This document shows, piece by piece, positions 8,397 to 17,931 of a DNA stretch of 64,000 nucleotides. This DNA is from Asticcacaulis tiandongensis. GTDB lineage: Bacteria; Pseudomonadota; Alphaproteobacteria; Caulobacterales; Caulobacteraceae. Below the pieces are notes generated by a model. That model did not search any database. It was not told the DNA's origin and saw only the letters and a list, made by a program, of their open reading frames with translations. The position numbers and the translations under genes are program-made. Where the stretch lies: assembly GCF_006475605.1 (NCBI RefSeq), contig NZ_SSBC01000010.1:620001-684000 (forward strand), read 5' to 3'. The number at the start of each line of letters is the position of its first letter. Positions within the stretch are counted from its first letter, which is position 1.

Positions 8397-9539
8397 ATGA
8401 CGTCTGCCCCCCTGCCTGCCCGTTTGTGGCTTATGGGTGCCCTGCTTCTCAGCAGCTGCGCCACGCCGACACATCTTTCAGCCCCGGACATCAGCGGCTT
8501 TAATGACGCTGTGCATCACTGGCGCAATAAGCACGGGGATGGTTATGCACGTCTTCAGCCGGATAATTATGTCGCCATTGCGGACACGATTCTGCTCCTC
8601 CAGAGGGATAACGGCGGCTGGATCGAAAACCGCGACCCCTTAAGGATACTCAGCGAAGCCGAAATCCAGCAGGCGCTGGCTGAAAAAGCCGATCCTGACT
8701 TCAGCTTTGACAACCGCAACATCTATACGCAGGTCGAATATCTCTTTGCGGTTTTTGAACGCACACAGGACAATCGCTATCGTCAGGCCGCCCTCAAGGG
8801 CCTTGATCTGATTCTGACCCATCAGATCGACACCTGCGGTGGCTGGCCCCATACGGTGCCCGCCCGTCAATCCTATCACCCGATGATCACGCTGGCCGAT
8901 GAGGTCACTTCCGGTAACCTGACCCTGTTGCGCACCATCTCGCAACGTAAAGCCCCCTTCACCCATATCGACGAATCGCACCGCCAGCGCGCCGAAAACG
9001 CACTCCAAAAAGGCGAATCCTGCCTGTTACGCCTGCAAATCCGTCAAAATGGCCGCCTGACGGGATGGGCCGGACAATATGATCCTGTAACCCTATTGCC
9101 TGTTAAAGGCCGCAGCTTTGAACTGCCCGCCATAGTGACGCAGGAAACCGTCGAGGTCGTCCGCTATCTGATGCGCATCGACAATCCGTCACCGGAAATA
9201 CGTACCGCTATTATTGCCGCAGTTGAATGGATCGAGTCTTCAAAATTCAATGGCTTGCGTCTGGAAACCTACACTCTGGATGAAGCCATACGCTATGATT
9301 ATCACACCGCGACCACCGACCGCCGTCTGGTCAGCGACACGACCGCCCCGCCGCTGTGGGCACGTTTTTATGACCTGAATGACAATAGCGTTATCCTCGC
9401 CAATCGTGATGGCGTAAGGGTGGCAAACTATCAGGATATTCATCACGAACGGCGCACCGGCTATGCCTGGTATGGCGAATGGCCCGCCAAACTGCTTGAG
9501 GAAGACTATCCGGCCTGGTTGAAACGCAACGCGCCCTAA
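8397..9539 (+). CDS. Pectate lyase, polysaccharide lyase family 10, lipoprotein
   Basis: The protein has 380 residues. A signal peptide ends in a lipobox (LLSSC, Cys21), so it is predicted to be a lipoprotein displayed in the envelope. The rest matches PL10 pectate lyases, an alpha/alpha toroid enzyme that cleaves polygalacturonate by beta-elimination with calcium. Family blocks seen are LLLQRDNGGWIENRDP, YTQVEYLFAVFE, CGGWPHTVPARQSYHP, GWAGQYDPVTLLPVKGRSFE and PLWARFYDL...GYAWYG. Where many PL10 enzymes have a TFNDNA-like block this one reads ITLADEV, retaining the Asp. It stands alone, with no pectin locus nearby. The 3' end overlaps the convergent M61 gene by 4 bases. Confidence 0.87.
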   Translation: MTSAPLPARLWLMGALLLSSCATPTHLSAPDISGFNDAVHHWRNKHGDGYARLQPDNYVAIADTILLLQRDNGGWIENRDPLRILSEAEIQQALAEKADPDFSFDNRNIYTQVEYLFAVFERTQDNRYRQAALKGLDLILTHQIDTCGGWPHTVPARQSYHPMITLADEVTSGNLTLLRTISQRKAPFTHIDESHRQRAENALQKGESCLLRLQIRQNGRLTGWAGQYDPVTLLPVKGRSFELPAIVTQETVEVVRYLMRIDNPSPEIRTAIIAAVEWIESSKFNGLRLETYTLDEAIRYDYHTATTDRRLVSDTTAPPLWARFYDLNDNSVILANRDGVRVANYQDIHHERRTGYAWYGEWPAKLLEEDYPAWLKRNAP

Positions 9540-11452
9540 CGCTTCTCGCGCAAAATCTCATCGAGCCAGCTTTTCCGACCCTCAATGACCTCAAGATGCG
9601 GGTAACGCAGGCCCTCGCGATAATCGACCTTATAGGTGCGATAGGTCTTTCCACGCCGGATCAGAAGGTCCAACGCCCCACCGGTCTTAGCCACCCCTAT
9701 GGCCTCCTGAAGCTTCTCCGCCTCATAGGCCTCGCCATTGACCGCGATCAGGGTCATGCCCTGCCCCAATCCCGCCTTGTGAGCCGGACTGTTCCATATC
9801 ACCTGTTGCAGATCGCCATTGGTTCCCAAAACCAGCCCCAGCGAATGGCTCAGATCGGTCTGCCTTAACAGACGCTCCCGCGCCCGCGTCCAGTCACTTG
9901 GCCGATCGCGATAGACCAGCCGGTATCCCCCCTGCTCAAGTCCTGCCAATGGCGCAGACGGGCCAGCCTGATATAGCCTCTCGCTCAGAAAACCGGCCCA
10001 GTCATATTCATAAACCGCATTAAGTGCTGAAACCACATCATTGAATTGATAGGCTTTGGCCTCAAAATCACCGTCCGGCCCCTTGAAGAAGGTAGCGGCA
10101 AAATCATCCAGCGATTTACGCCCCCGCGTCTGCTCACGGATCAGCGTATCTGCCTCAAGCCAGACCAGTAAACCGGCATTATAATAGTCTTCGCTCCGCT
10201 GCCAGCTCACCCAGTTTTTTGGCGCACGCTGGGCAATGACGGGATCATTGGTGGTATCAATCAGCGGCCGCCACTCGCCGCCCGCCTGAAGATCATAATG
10301 TGCCGCTATGTGCGCCAGTGCCTGTAAGGTCTGTTCGCGACTATAAAGCCCTGACCGCGCCGACAACACATAGCCCCAATATTGCGTCTGCCCTTCATAA
10401 ACCCACAACAGGCTCCCCTGCATAGGCGTCTGAAAATCCGGCGTCAGCAAATCAGCGCCGCGTTTGTATTTGCCATTCCACGCATGAACAAACTCATGCG
10501 GCAACAAATCACGCCCCACAAATTCCGTGGCCCACAGCCTGAAATAATCCGGCGAATGACCATTTTCCGACGACCGATGATGCTCCAGCCCAATATCCCC
10601 CAGATTATCCGACAGATGCAGCAGGAAACTGTAACGATCATAGGGCTCGGACTGAAACAGCTTCAGCGTCTGATCGACCATCTTGCGGTGAAGGGCGATC
10701 TGCTCGTCAGTTATGACCAGATCACCGGCCTCATCAGCCATAAAAAACAGACTGACCGGCGCCCGCCCTTTTGGCGTCAGATCCACCGTTTTGAAATGCT
10801 TACCGGCAAACATCGGCGAATCGACAAAATGATCATAGCTGATCGGCTTGAAGGTGATGCGGTTGTCTTCTGACGTCCCCGCCACCTCAAGTGCGCTGCC
10901 ATACCCCCAGCCCGGCGGCAGCTTAAGCGTCAGTTCGATCGGAATCCGGCGCGTGTAATATCCCGCCGGATAAAAAGACAATAACTCCCATTGCAGGTTG
11001 CTCATGGTCTCGGTGACAATGACCCGCCCTGCCGCCGCCGTCATGGGCGACAGAAACTCGAACTCAGCCACCACCTCCGTGGTCCCTTCCGGCACCTCCA
11101 GATGGAACGCATTGACCTCAAGCGGATCACGCAGCCAGCCAATTGTCTCGCCGCCGGCTGTAAACCGCAGATTGGCTACCTTATCCACAATTCGGGGCGC
11201 GGCATGTTTTCCGGGCAGCCACTTTGGCATCATCAGCACCAGCGGCCCGCCCTGCGTCACGGGAATCACCTGTCTGACACGGATAATGCGTTGCTGGGTA
11301 TCTGTGGCATCGACCGAAAGCCGCAAGGTGCCACCATAGGGAATATCCTGAGACACAGGAATCGCAGGCCTGTCCTTGAAAGGCTGCGCCGCAACCGGCC
11401 CCACAACAGCCAGGGCAATGGCTATCCCGCTCAGCAGCCCCTTTAATGCCAT
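9536..11452 (-). CDS. M61-family metallopeptidase (glycyl aminopeptidase type) with PDZ domain
   Basis: The 638-residue protein starts with a signal peptide (about residues 1-22, ending VAAQP), so it acts in the periplasm or outside. The zinc site HEFVHAWNGKY (HExxH) is near residue 320, with the third ligand in LLWVYEGQTQYWG about 30 residues later, the M61 arrangement. A PDZ-like domain follows at about 525-610 (SLGLVLGTNGDLQQVIWNSPAHKAGL). Family members favour N-terminal glycine or alanine. A small secreted protein gene lies 13 bases upstream on the same strand and is probably co-transcribed. Confidence 0.9.
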   Translation of the reverse strand: MALKGLLSGIAIALAVVGPVAAQPFKDRPAIPVSQDIPYGGTLRLSVDATDTQQRIIRVRQVIPVTQGGPLVLMMPKWLPGKHAAPRIVDKVANLRFTAGGETIGWLRDPLEVNAFHLEVPEGTTEVVAEFEFLSPMTAAAGRVIVTETMSNLQWELLSFYPAGYYTRRIPIELTLKLPPGWGYGSALEVAGTSEDNRITFKPISYDHFVDSPMFAGKHFKTVDLTPKGRAPVSLFFMADEAGDLVITDEQIALHRKMVDQTLKLFQSEPYDRYSFLLHLSDNLGDIGLEHHRSSENGHSPDYFRLWATEFVGRDLLPHEFVHAWNGKYKRGADLLTPDFQTPMQGSLLWVYEGQTQYWGYVLSARSGLYSREQTLQALAHIAAHYDLQAGGEWRPLIDTTNDPVIAQRAPKNWVSWQRSEDYYNAGLLVWLEADTLIREQTRGRKSLDDFAATFFKGPDGDFEAKAYQFNDVVSALNAVYEYDWAGFLSERLYQAGPSAPLAGLEQGGYRLVYRDRPSDWTRARERLLRQTDLSHSLGLVLGTNGDLQQVIWNSPAHKAGLGQGMTLIAVNGEAYEAEKLQEAIGVAKTGGALDLLIRRGKTYRTYKVDYREGLRYPHLEVIEGRKSWLDEILREKR

Positions 11453-11464
11453 AGCCGCAGCTCC

Positions 11465-11989
11465 CTACTTAACCAGCCGCAGCGTTGTCACAAGCGGCAC
11501 ATGACGGTTGCCATTCACATCCTGCACAGTGACTTCGATTCGGTAAGGCCCCGCCATATCCTTGTCTTCAAAACGAATGCCTAAGGTGGCGCTGTTATTG
11601 AATATCTGTTCCGGTCGCGTCGTCGCCCCACGAAACGCCGTCAGCCCCTTGTGATCCGTTTCACTGTATACTGCCCCGTCCGGCGACAGAAGACGGACAT
11701 CATAGGTCACCAGACCGAAGCCGTCACTCAGCGCCATACCGGTAAACAGTACCTTGACAAAAACCCGCTGCCCCACCGCCACTTCGGAAACATCCGTAAG
11801 CTGCAAGCCCTGATCCGATGGCGCATTAAACGCCGTGTGACCGGCCTCATCAACCACCACCAAAGCCGCACTGAAGGGCCCATCCGCCTCAGGAAACCCG
11901 CGCATATCCCGCATGGGGGCCTCCTGAGCCACAACCGGCCCCATTAGCCCCAAACCCAACAAAGTCGCCAGAACGACAGGCTTCAACAT
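11465..11989 (-). CDS. Secreted protein of unknown function, partner of M61 peptidase gene
   Basis: The 174-residue protein has a clear signal peptide (MLKPVVLATLLGLGLMGPVVAQ) and then a mostly beta sequence without cysteines. Strands such as VAVGQRVFVKVLFTGMAL and GPYRIEVTVQDVNGNRHVPLVTTLRL suggest an immunoglobulin-like fold. I do not recognise a named family. Its place, 13 bases upstream of the M61 peptidase gene, suggests a shared periplasmic role, perhaps as a substrate-binding or chaperone partner, which is inference only. Confidence 0.75.
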   Translation of the reverse strand: MLKPVVLATLLGLGLMGPVVAQEAPMRDMRGFPEADGPFSAALVVVDEAGHTAFNAPSDQGLQLTDVSEVAVGQRVFVKVLFTGMALSDGFGLVTYDVRLLSPDGAVYSETDHKGLTAFRGATTRPEQIFNNSATLGIRFEDKDMAGPYRIEVTVQDVNGNRHVPLVTTLRLVK

Positions 11990-12004
11990 AGCGCCCCCTG
12001 AATA

Positions 12005-12421
12005 TTATCCCGCCACCGTATCGATATGCACACCGGCCGTCAGGGTCTTGTGTACCGGACATTTCGCGGCAATCTCAATCAGCTTTTGCGTCTGATCCTC
12101 CGTCAGCTTTTCGCCAATGATCGTCACGGTCTTGCTGTAGATATCCGCCTTGCCCGACGCGTGCCCCACCTGCCTGTCGTAACTCAGACTGACCCTGACA
12201 CCCTCAAGCGGCCAGTCCTTCTGCCGCGCATACCAGCGCACGGTCATGGCCGTGCATTCTCCTAACGCCGCCAACAGGTAATCATAGGGTGACGGCGCCA
12301 GATTATGCCCGCCCTTAGCTTCGGGCTCGTCACCCGACAAGCGATGCCCCCCCACCAGCATACTGACGCTAAAGGGGGTTATGTGGGTTTCATGTACCTC
12401 TGCATCTATACGATCAGTCAT
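12005..12421 (-). CDS. OsmC/Ohr-family peroxide-detoxifying protein
   Basis: The 138-residue protein has both active-site cysteines of the OsmC fold: GECTAMTVR near residue 54 and AKCPVHKTL near residue 121. These reduce organic hydroperoxides through a thiol/disulfide cycle. The block NLAPSPYDYLLAALGEC is family-typical. The longer open frame to 12586 is shadow of the pirin gene; the ATG at 12421 gives the correct N-terminus. It begins 7 bases after the pirin stop codon, so the two form an operon. Confidence 0.92.
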   Translation of the reverse strand: MTDRIDAEVHETHITPFSVSMLVGGHRLSGDEPEAKGGHNLAPSPYDYLLAALGECTAMTVRWYARQKDWPLEGVRVSLSYDRQVGHASGKADIYSKTVTIIGEKLTEDQTQKLIEIAAKCPVHKTLTAGVHIDTVAG

Positions 12422-12428
12422 GTTTTTT

Positions 12429-13298
12429 TCAGGCCTCCGGCAGGGGAATAAACTCGATCTCGTCCCCCGGCACCTTGGGGAAACGCCCTTCGCGCCAGTC
12501 GGCCTTGGCCTGCTCGATCCGCTCTTTGCGTGACGAGACGAAATTCCAGTAAATATGCCGCTCCGTGAACGGCTCACCGCCCACAACCGCGATCTGCGAA
12601 TCGGCCACCGCCGTCAGAGTCACGACCTCACCGGCTTTCAGCACCGCCATATGCGCCGCCTCGACCACAGTCCCGTCAATATCCACCGCCCCCGTCACCA
12701 CATAGACGGCCCGCTCAGGCGTATCGGCGCTGATCTCAAGGCTCTGGGCGGCGGCCAGACGTGCCTCCAGATAGAGCGTCTCGGCAAAGGTTTTGACCGG
12801 TGACGTAACACCATAAGCGCTGCCCATCATCACCCGCACAGGTACGCCCCCCACCTCCAGCGCCGGAATATCGGCGGCATCATAATGATAGAAGGCCGGA
12901 TCAGTCTCCTCATCGGCTTCCGGTAAGGCATGCCACAGTTGAAGCCCATGGGTCTTACGCGTCTGTTGCGCCGTTTCCGCCGGTTCGCGCTCCGAATGGA
13001 CAATCCCGCGCCCCGCCACCATCAGATTGATATCGCCGGGTGAAATCACCTCGTCATTCCCAAGCGAATCGCGGTGATGCACATGACCTTCAAACAGATA
13101 GGTTACGGTCGCCAGATTGATATGCGGATGCGGTCGTACATTCAGCCCCTCACCCGGCGCAAATACCGCAGGCCCCATATGATCAAAGAACAGCCACGGC
13201 CCGACCTGACGCTTTTTGGCGTACGGCAGAATACGCCTTACGACAAACCCGCCCAGATCCTTTTCCCGTGGCTCAATAATCCATTCAATCTTGCTCAT
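12429..13298 (-). CDS. Pirin-family protein
   Basis: The 289-residue bicupin has the metal-binding histidine pattern RPHPHINLATVTYLFEGHVHHRD near residue 57 and the following GDINLMVAGRGIVHSER of the N-terminal cupin. Pirins bind iron and may act as quercetinases or as redox-responsive regulators. A GTG or other upstream start would add 16 odd residues; the ATG at 13298 gives MSKIEWIIEPREKDLGGF, the usual family start. It is first in a pirin-osmC operon and divergent from the PadR regulator gene. Confidence 0.93.
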   Translation of the reverse strand: MSKIEWIIEPREKDLGGFVVRRILPYAKKRQVGPWLFFDHMGPAVFAPGEGLNVRPHPHINLATVTYLFEGHVHHRDSLGNDEVISPGDINLMVAGRGIVHSEREPAETAQQTRKTHGLQLWHALPEADEETDPAFYHYDAADIPALEVGGVPVRVMMGSAYGVTSPVKTFAETLYLEARLAAAQSLEISADTPERAVYVVTGAVDIDGTVVEAAHMAVLKAGEVVTLTAVADSQIAVVGGEPFTERHIYWNFVSSRKERIEQAKADWREGRFPKVPGDEIEFIPLPEA

Positions 13299-13463
13299 AA
13301 CACACCCCGACAAGTCTTTACCCAAACCGATTAAGCCGTTTCTCAAAGCCGGTCATGTACTATTTTCGTGATGGCTGATGAGACTTCGGGTAATTTTACA
13401 CTTGCCATAATTTTTGCCCGACCATATATCTTGCATAACAAAGCAACCATTTTCCGAACCGGC

Positions 13464-13835
13464 ATGCCTCCCGAACAGGTCACCCCTCAGGTCAAAACCA
13501 CCGAAGCCCGTCGCACCCAGATGTACAAGGGCATTCTGGAACTGGCCCTGATGCGCCTGTTGCGTGATGACGCCCAGTATGGCCTGCGCATCCTTGAGGC
13601 CTTACGCGAAGCCGCAGGTCTCGATCTGTCCGAAGGGACGCTTTACCCCCTGCTGCACCGTCTGGAAAAGGCAGGCCTCATAAAGGCGGAGTGGCGGCAC
13701 GAAGCCGAAGCCAGCCACCCGCGCAAATATTATCATCTGACACCGCAGGGCCTTAGCGAGCTTAAGGTTCAAAGCGACATCTGGCTTGAGATGAGCGAAC
13801 GCCTCAACGCCTTTCTGAAGCAGGAGGGGAAATGA
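13464..13835 (+). CDS. PadR-family transcriptional regulator
   Basis: The 123-residue winged-helix protein shows the PadR core KGILELALMRLLRDDAQYGLRILEAL, then LSEGTLYPLLHRLEKAGLIKAEWR and the beta wing PRKYYHLTPQGLSEL. The chosen ATG at 13464 gives a family-length protein; the frame opens earlier, at 13368. The stop overlaps the next gene by 4 bases (ATGA), so the regulator and the downstream HAAS-domain membrane protein are translationally coupled. PadR plus HAAS/DUF1700 is a recurring pair in which PadR represses its own operon. Confidence 0.92.
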   Translation: MPPEQVTPQVKTTEARRTQMYKGILELALMRLLRDDAQYGLRILEALREAAGLDLSEGTLYPLLHRLEKAGLIKAEWRHEAEASHPRKYYHLTPQGLSELKVQSDIWLEMSERLNAFLKQEGK

Positions 13836-14383
13836 CTGAACAAACCGATATAGACCTCTGGCTGAAATATCTCGACGAGGTCCTGCACACCCTGCCCGCC
13901 GATGAGCGTGCCGATATTGTCAACGAAGCCCGCGCGCACCTCGAAGAAAAGGTCGCTGCCGGACAGACCGCCATCGCCGCCCTTCAGGGCTTCGGCAAGG
14001 CCGAGGCCTATGCCCGCCCCTTCCTTGAGGATCACCGCCTGTCGCAGGCGCTCGATTCCAACGGCCACGTGGCCATGACAAAGGCCCTGCTGTCGCGCAC
14101 GACCCGTAGCCTGTCCTCAAGTCTGGGGCTGATCGGCGCGTTCATCTTCACCGCCGCCGCGGTCATTATTGCCCTACTGATGGTGCTGAACCTGCTGCAC
14201 CCGGGCTGGCTGCCGCACTTTATCCGCTCGTTCGGACAGGGGCCGCTGACGGATTTCATTACCGGCCCGGCCCTTTACCCCTTGCTGATCGCGCTGATCG
14301 GCCTTGACCTTTACCTCGCGCGCATCTGCCTGATCGGGGCGACAAAGAGCGCCATCAGCCAGACCAGCCTGCAAAATACCTAG
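13832..14383 (+). CDS. HAAS/DUF1700-type membrane protein coupled to PadR
   Basis: The 183-residue protein has an N-terminal helical domain of about 75 residues (LWLKYLDEVLHTLPADERADIVNEARAHLEEK) typical of HAAS-domain proteins. Two hydrophobic stretches follow (about 95-120 and 145-165), so it sits in the inner membrane. HAAS proteins accompany PadR regulators and are thought to sense or transduce an envelope signal. Translation is coupled to padR through an ATGA overlap. A weak hairpin (14382-14409, 7-bp stem with short T run) follows the stop. Confidence 0.8.
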   Translation: MTEQTDIDLWLKYLDEVLHTLPADERADIVNEARAHLEEKVAAGQTAIAALQGFGKAEAYARPFLEDHRLSQALDSNGHVAMTKALLSRTTRSLSSSLGLIGAFIFTAAAVIIALLMVLNLLHPGWLPHFIRSFGQGPLTDFITGPALYPLLIALIGLDLYLARICLIGATKSAISQTSLQNT

Positions 14384-14530
14384 AGCCAGTTTCGATCGTA
14401 TATGGCTCTGGTTTTGCCGATTCATTACGACCGCTATCGCCGGATCATATGTCGTTCTGATCGCTGCTTTTCTATGCTGTTCCTAAGGGCGGGCCCTTAA
14501 GGCGGAAACGACATAGAGGAACCGAGGATC

Positions 14531-15004
14531 ATGGATATTTATAGCTATCTTAAAAAAGATCATAAGAAGGTGGCCGATCTGATGGATCAGGTCATCGCCA
14601 CCAGCGATTCAGGCCAGCGCCAGAAACTGTTCGAGCAGATCAAACTTGAACTGACACTGCACGCTGAAACCGAAGAACAGACCTTCTACAAGACTATCCT
14701 CAAGGAAACGCGCTCCAAAGCCGTTGAGGAGAAAATGGATCATGCCGATCATGAGCATGACGAGATCGACCAGTATCTGCAAACCCTGAGCACCCTGCCG
14801 GTCGATACTGACAAGTGGCATTTCACCTTTGGTGAATTCAAGCAAGCCGTCACCCACCATGTCCACGAAGAAGAAAATGAAATCTTCGAAAAGGCAAAAC
14901 AGTATCTGAGCCCGGAACAGGCGAAGTCACTGGCAAAGGAAATGGACAGTCTGAAAAAAGCCGCCCTGAAAGAGATGACAAAGTCTCTTGAACCGGCCCA
15001 ATAG
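14531..15004 (+). CDS. Hemerythrin HHE cation-binding domain protein
   Basis: The 157-residue all-helical cytoplasmic protein has the diiron ligand pattern of the HHE family. DHKKVADLMDQ is near residue 10, LTLHAETEEQTFY near residue 42, DHADHEHDEIDQYL near residue 73 and AVTHHVHEEENEIFEKA near residue 105. Such proteins bind oxygen or nitric oxide or store iron. GAGGAACCGAGGATC just before the ATG supplies the ribosome binding site. It is a single-gene unit closed by a strong terminator. Confidence 0.92.
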   Translation: MDIYSYLKKDHKKVADLMDQVIATSDSGQRQKLFEQIKLELTLHAETEEQTFYKTILKETRSKAVEEKMDHADHEHDEIDQYLQTLSTLPVDTDKWHFTFGEFKQAVTHHVHEEENEIFEKAKQYLSPEQAKSLAKEMDSLKKAALKEMTKSLEPAQ

Positions 15005-15025
15005 GGCGCAAGCCAGACCCGAAAT

Positions 15026-15062
15026 ACAAAAAACAGCGGAGCGCCCCTCCGCTGTTTTTTTT
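15026..15062 (+). terminator. Bidirectional terminator between hemerythrin and histidine kinase genes
   Basis: A 10-bp GC-rich stem (AACAGCGGAG / CTCCGCTGTT, 15032-15041 and 15047-15056) is flanked by A-rich sequence on the left and eight T on the right. It can therefore stop both the hemerythrin transcript and the converging histidine kinase transcript, whose stop codon begins at 15063. Confidence 0.92.
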
Positions 15063-17931
15063 ATGACAAGACCTGTGACAGGCTATGGATTGTATAGGGT
15101 TTGGTCAGATAGCCATCCATACCCGCCGACAGCGCTTTTTCCCTGTCGTTGGTAAAAGCATGAGCCGTCAGGGCGACGATTTTCACAGGCCTTGCCCCTG
15201 CCTCACGCTCCATTTGCCGAATGCGGCGGGCTACCGTCAGTCCATCCATATCCGGCATCTGCAAATCAAGCAGGATAATATCGAAATCACCCTGCCGCCA
15301 CTTTTCAATCGCCGCAAATCCGGTATTGGCCGTCTCGAATGTGCAGCCCAGTTTCTGCAACATGGTTTCCGCGACCATGGCATTGACGGGGTTATCTTCG
15401 ACCAGCAAGGCGTGCTGAAGCGCCGCTGTTTCCGCCTTTACGTTGCCCATGACCCCATCCGACGAGGCCCCATCCGCCGGGCCGCTCAGATAACTCACCG
15501 GCACGGTCAGCAGGAAAGCCGCCCCCTCACCCAGCTCACTTTCAACCCTTAGCGTGCCCCCCATGGTCTGCGCCAGCCGCTTGCTGATCGCCAGCCCTAG
15601 TCCCGTCCCGCCAAACCTGCGGGAATAGCTGCCATCGACCTGTGTGAACTTCTCAAAAATGGCCTCCAGCTTGTCCGAGGCAATACCAATACCGGTGTCA
15701 CGTACACAAAAGGTCAGGGTTTCGCGGCCATCAATCGACGCCCCTTCACTCACCATAAGGTTCACACTGCCCTTGTGGGTAAACTTCACCGCATTGGACA
15801 TCAGATTAAGCAATATCTGCTTGATACGGTGCCCATCCGCCACATAAAGCCGCGTCTGGCCGGTGAAATCCTGAATGCCCAGCGACAAGCCCTTGGCGTC
15901 GGCTTTGACGGCCGATATGCGTTCCACCTCCCCCAGCAGATCACTCAGGGCAAATTCCGTCTCACTCAGTTCTACCATGTCCGCATCAAGCCGCGAGAAC
16001 TCGAGAATGTCGTTGATCAACTCATGCAACGCATTAGAACTGTCCTGCATAGTCCGGAAATACTTAGGATACATGGACGGATTGGAATGAGCTGAGGTCA
16101 GAATGGACGTAAGCCCGACAATGGCATTAAGCGGCGTTCTTATTTCATGGCTGATATTGGCGAGGAACTCCGACTTGGCCCGATCCGCCGCTTCGGCCTG
16201 AAAACGCGCCTCCATCAGCGATTGAATATCCGCGCACACACCGATCCATTGCTGGCCATTTCCATCCGTGAGCGGTGCCGGAACCACCCGCCCCAAAAAC
16301 CAGCGATAAACCCCATCGTGGCGACGGAGCCTGAACTCTACCTCAAACCCCTCTTCATCATCCGGCAGGTTTAACCAGGCCGATTTTACGCTTTCCACAT
16401 CATCGGGATGGATGGATTTCATCCAGCGAAACCCGAGTAATTGCGCTGACGTCTGTCCGGTATAGGAGGCAAACCGGTCATTGACATAAATAGACCCTGC
16501 CTCCCGTGCCTCGGCAATCCACACAAGATGCGGCATGGCGTCCGTCAGAATACGCCAGCGCGCTTCGGCAACGCGAAGCGAGGCTTCGGTTCGCTTTATG
16601 GCGTCAATATCCATAATGACGCCGACCTGTCCCGTTATCTGCCCGCGCTCATCACGTACAGGCACCGCAGATACCGACGTCCACATATTCTCGCCGGAAT
16701 CAGACGTATAAAGCATTTCCATTCCGGGAACGACATGCTCGCCGCGTAAGGCGCGCGCACCCGGAAACTGTTCCCGTGGCACCGGATTACCCTGCGCATC
16801 CCACGCTTCCCAGCGCCAGCCACGCTCCGCGTCGCGCGAAGGCATGGCCCCTGTCGGCAGATAGGGTTTCATTGCCGCATTGGCCAGCACCATCCGCCCG
16901 CTCGCGGCGTCAAACAGCCCTGCACCGACCGGAAGGCTTTCAAACACCGCCGCCAGACTGGCCTTACTGTCCTTCAGGGCCGTCTCGGTACGTGCCCGCA
17001 TTACTTCGGCCCAGGTGCGCTCCCCCACCTCCCATGCCAGCGCCACTTCAGCCTCGGTGAAGACATGCGGGCGCTGATAATGCACAAAAAGAATAGCCTC
17101 CAGCGCCCCGTCCTTCAGCAGCGGCACATTAAGCACCGCACCAATGCCCAGCAGGTCATAGGCCTGCTTTTCAACGTCTGTAAGCAAGGGATCATCTGAA
17201 ATATCGTTATGGATAACCGGACGTCCGGCCCTCAGCGTTGCCAGCAAATCCGCGCCGAAGCTTTCGTACAGATGCCGCCCTTCGATATTGGCAATGGTTC
17301 GGGCATGGTCATGGGTCACCACCACTTCGCCCGTATTACCATCATCCTCGGCATAACCGACTCGATCGGCCTTGAGAAATTCCGCCAGCCTCTGAGAGGC
17401 AATCTGCTGAATGGTGGCGGCATCGGAAACGGGACGAAGTTCATCCCCCAGTTTCAACAGAAAGCTTTGACGGGCGTCACTGGCCTGCAACGCAAGTTCG
17501 GCACGTTTGCGGGTATCGATATCGTTGAAGAGAACCCCCACCTGCCGTTGCTCAGGCTGGCCTATGCGAAAGGCAAGAATTTCGTACCAGCGGCCAATGG
17601 CGTCAATGCGATTCTCAAAACGCTCGGACACACCGGTCATGGCAATCCGACCATAGATGTCGAACCATTCCTGTCCGTGATCCGGAAGCACCTCCAAAGC
17701 CCGGCGCCCAAGAACATCCTTTAACCCTGATTGCGCTTCAAAATGGGCGTTAAGTTCTTTATACACATAGTCGCACGGGCGACCTGTGACATCAAATTGC
17801 ATTTCGATTACACAAAAACCGGAATCCAACGCACTGTAGAGATCGCGGTACTTATTTTCCCAATGCGACGCACTTTCTTCATTATTACCGGTCAACAGAT
17901 ATGCCTTATCCGCGCCATCCCTCTGGTACAT
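15061..17931 (-). CDS. Hybrid sensor histidine kinase (PAS-GAF-PAS-PAS-HisKA-HATPase-REC)
   Basis: The 956-residue protein has no clear membrane segment, so it is probably a cytoplasmic sensor. Domains in order are PAS (about 25-140), GAF (about 150-315), two further PAS (about 325-445 and 455-580), HisKA with phospho-acceptor His595 in SHEIRTPLNA, HATPase_c (about 700-815, with NLMSNAVKF and GTGLGLAISKRL) and a C-terminal receiver domain with Asp889 in LLDLQMPDMDG. The receiver suggests a phosphorelay to an unlinked histidine phosphotransferase. No cognate regulator gene is adjacent. The signal is unknown. Confidence 0.93.
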   Translation of the reverse strand: MYQRDGADKAYLLTGNNEESASHWENKYRDLYSALDSGFCVIEMQFDVTGRPCDYVYKELNAHFEAQSGLKDVLGRRALEVLPDHGQEWFDIYGRIAMTGVSERFENRIDAIGRWYEILAFRIGQPEQRQVGVLFNDIDTRKRAELALQASDARQSFLLKLGDELRPVSDAATIQQIASQRLAEFLKADRVGYAEDDGNTGEVVVTHDHARTIANIEGRHLYESFGADLLATLRAGRPVIHNDISDDPLLTDVEKQAYDLLGIGAVLNVPLLKDGALEAILFVHYQRPHVFTEAEVALAWEVGERTWAEVMRARTETALKDSKASLAAVFESLPVGAGLFDAASGRMVLANAAMKPYLPTGAMPSRDAERGWRWEAWDAQGNPVPREQFPGARALRGEHVVPGMEMLYTSDSGENMWTSVSAVPVRDERGQITGQVGVIMDIDAIKRTEASLRVAEARWRILTDAMPHLVWIAEAREAGSIYVNDRFASYTGQTSAQLLGFRWMKSIHPDDVESVKSAWLNLPDDEEGFEVEFRLRRHDGVYRWFLGRVVPAPLTDGNGQQWIGVCADIQSLMEARFQAEAADRAKSEFLANISHEIRTPLNAIVGLTSILTSAHSNPSMYPKYFRTMQDSSNALHELINDILEFSRLDADMVELSETEFALSDLLGEVERISAVKADAKGLSLGIQDFTGQTRLYVADGHRIKQILLNLMSNAVKFTHKGSVNLMVSEGASIDGRETLTFCVRDTGIGIASDKLEAIFEKFTQVDGSYSRRFGGTGLGLAISKRLAQTMGGTLRVESELGEGAAFLLTVPVSYLSGPADGASSDGVMGNVKAETAALQHALLVEDNPVNAMVAETMLQKLGCTFETANTGFAAIEKWRQGDFDIILLDLQMPDMDGLTVARRIRQMEREAGARPVKIVALTAHAFTNDREKALSAGMDGYLTKPYTIHSLSQVLS

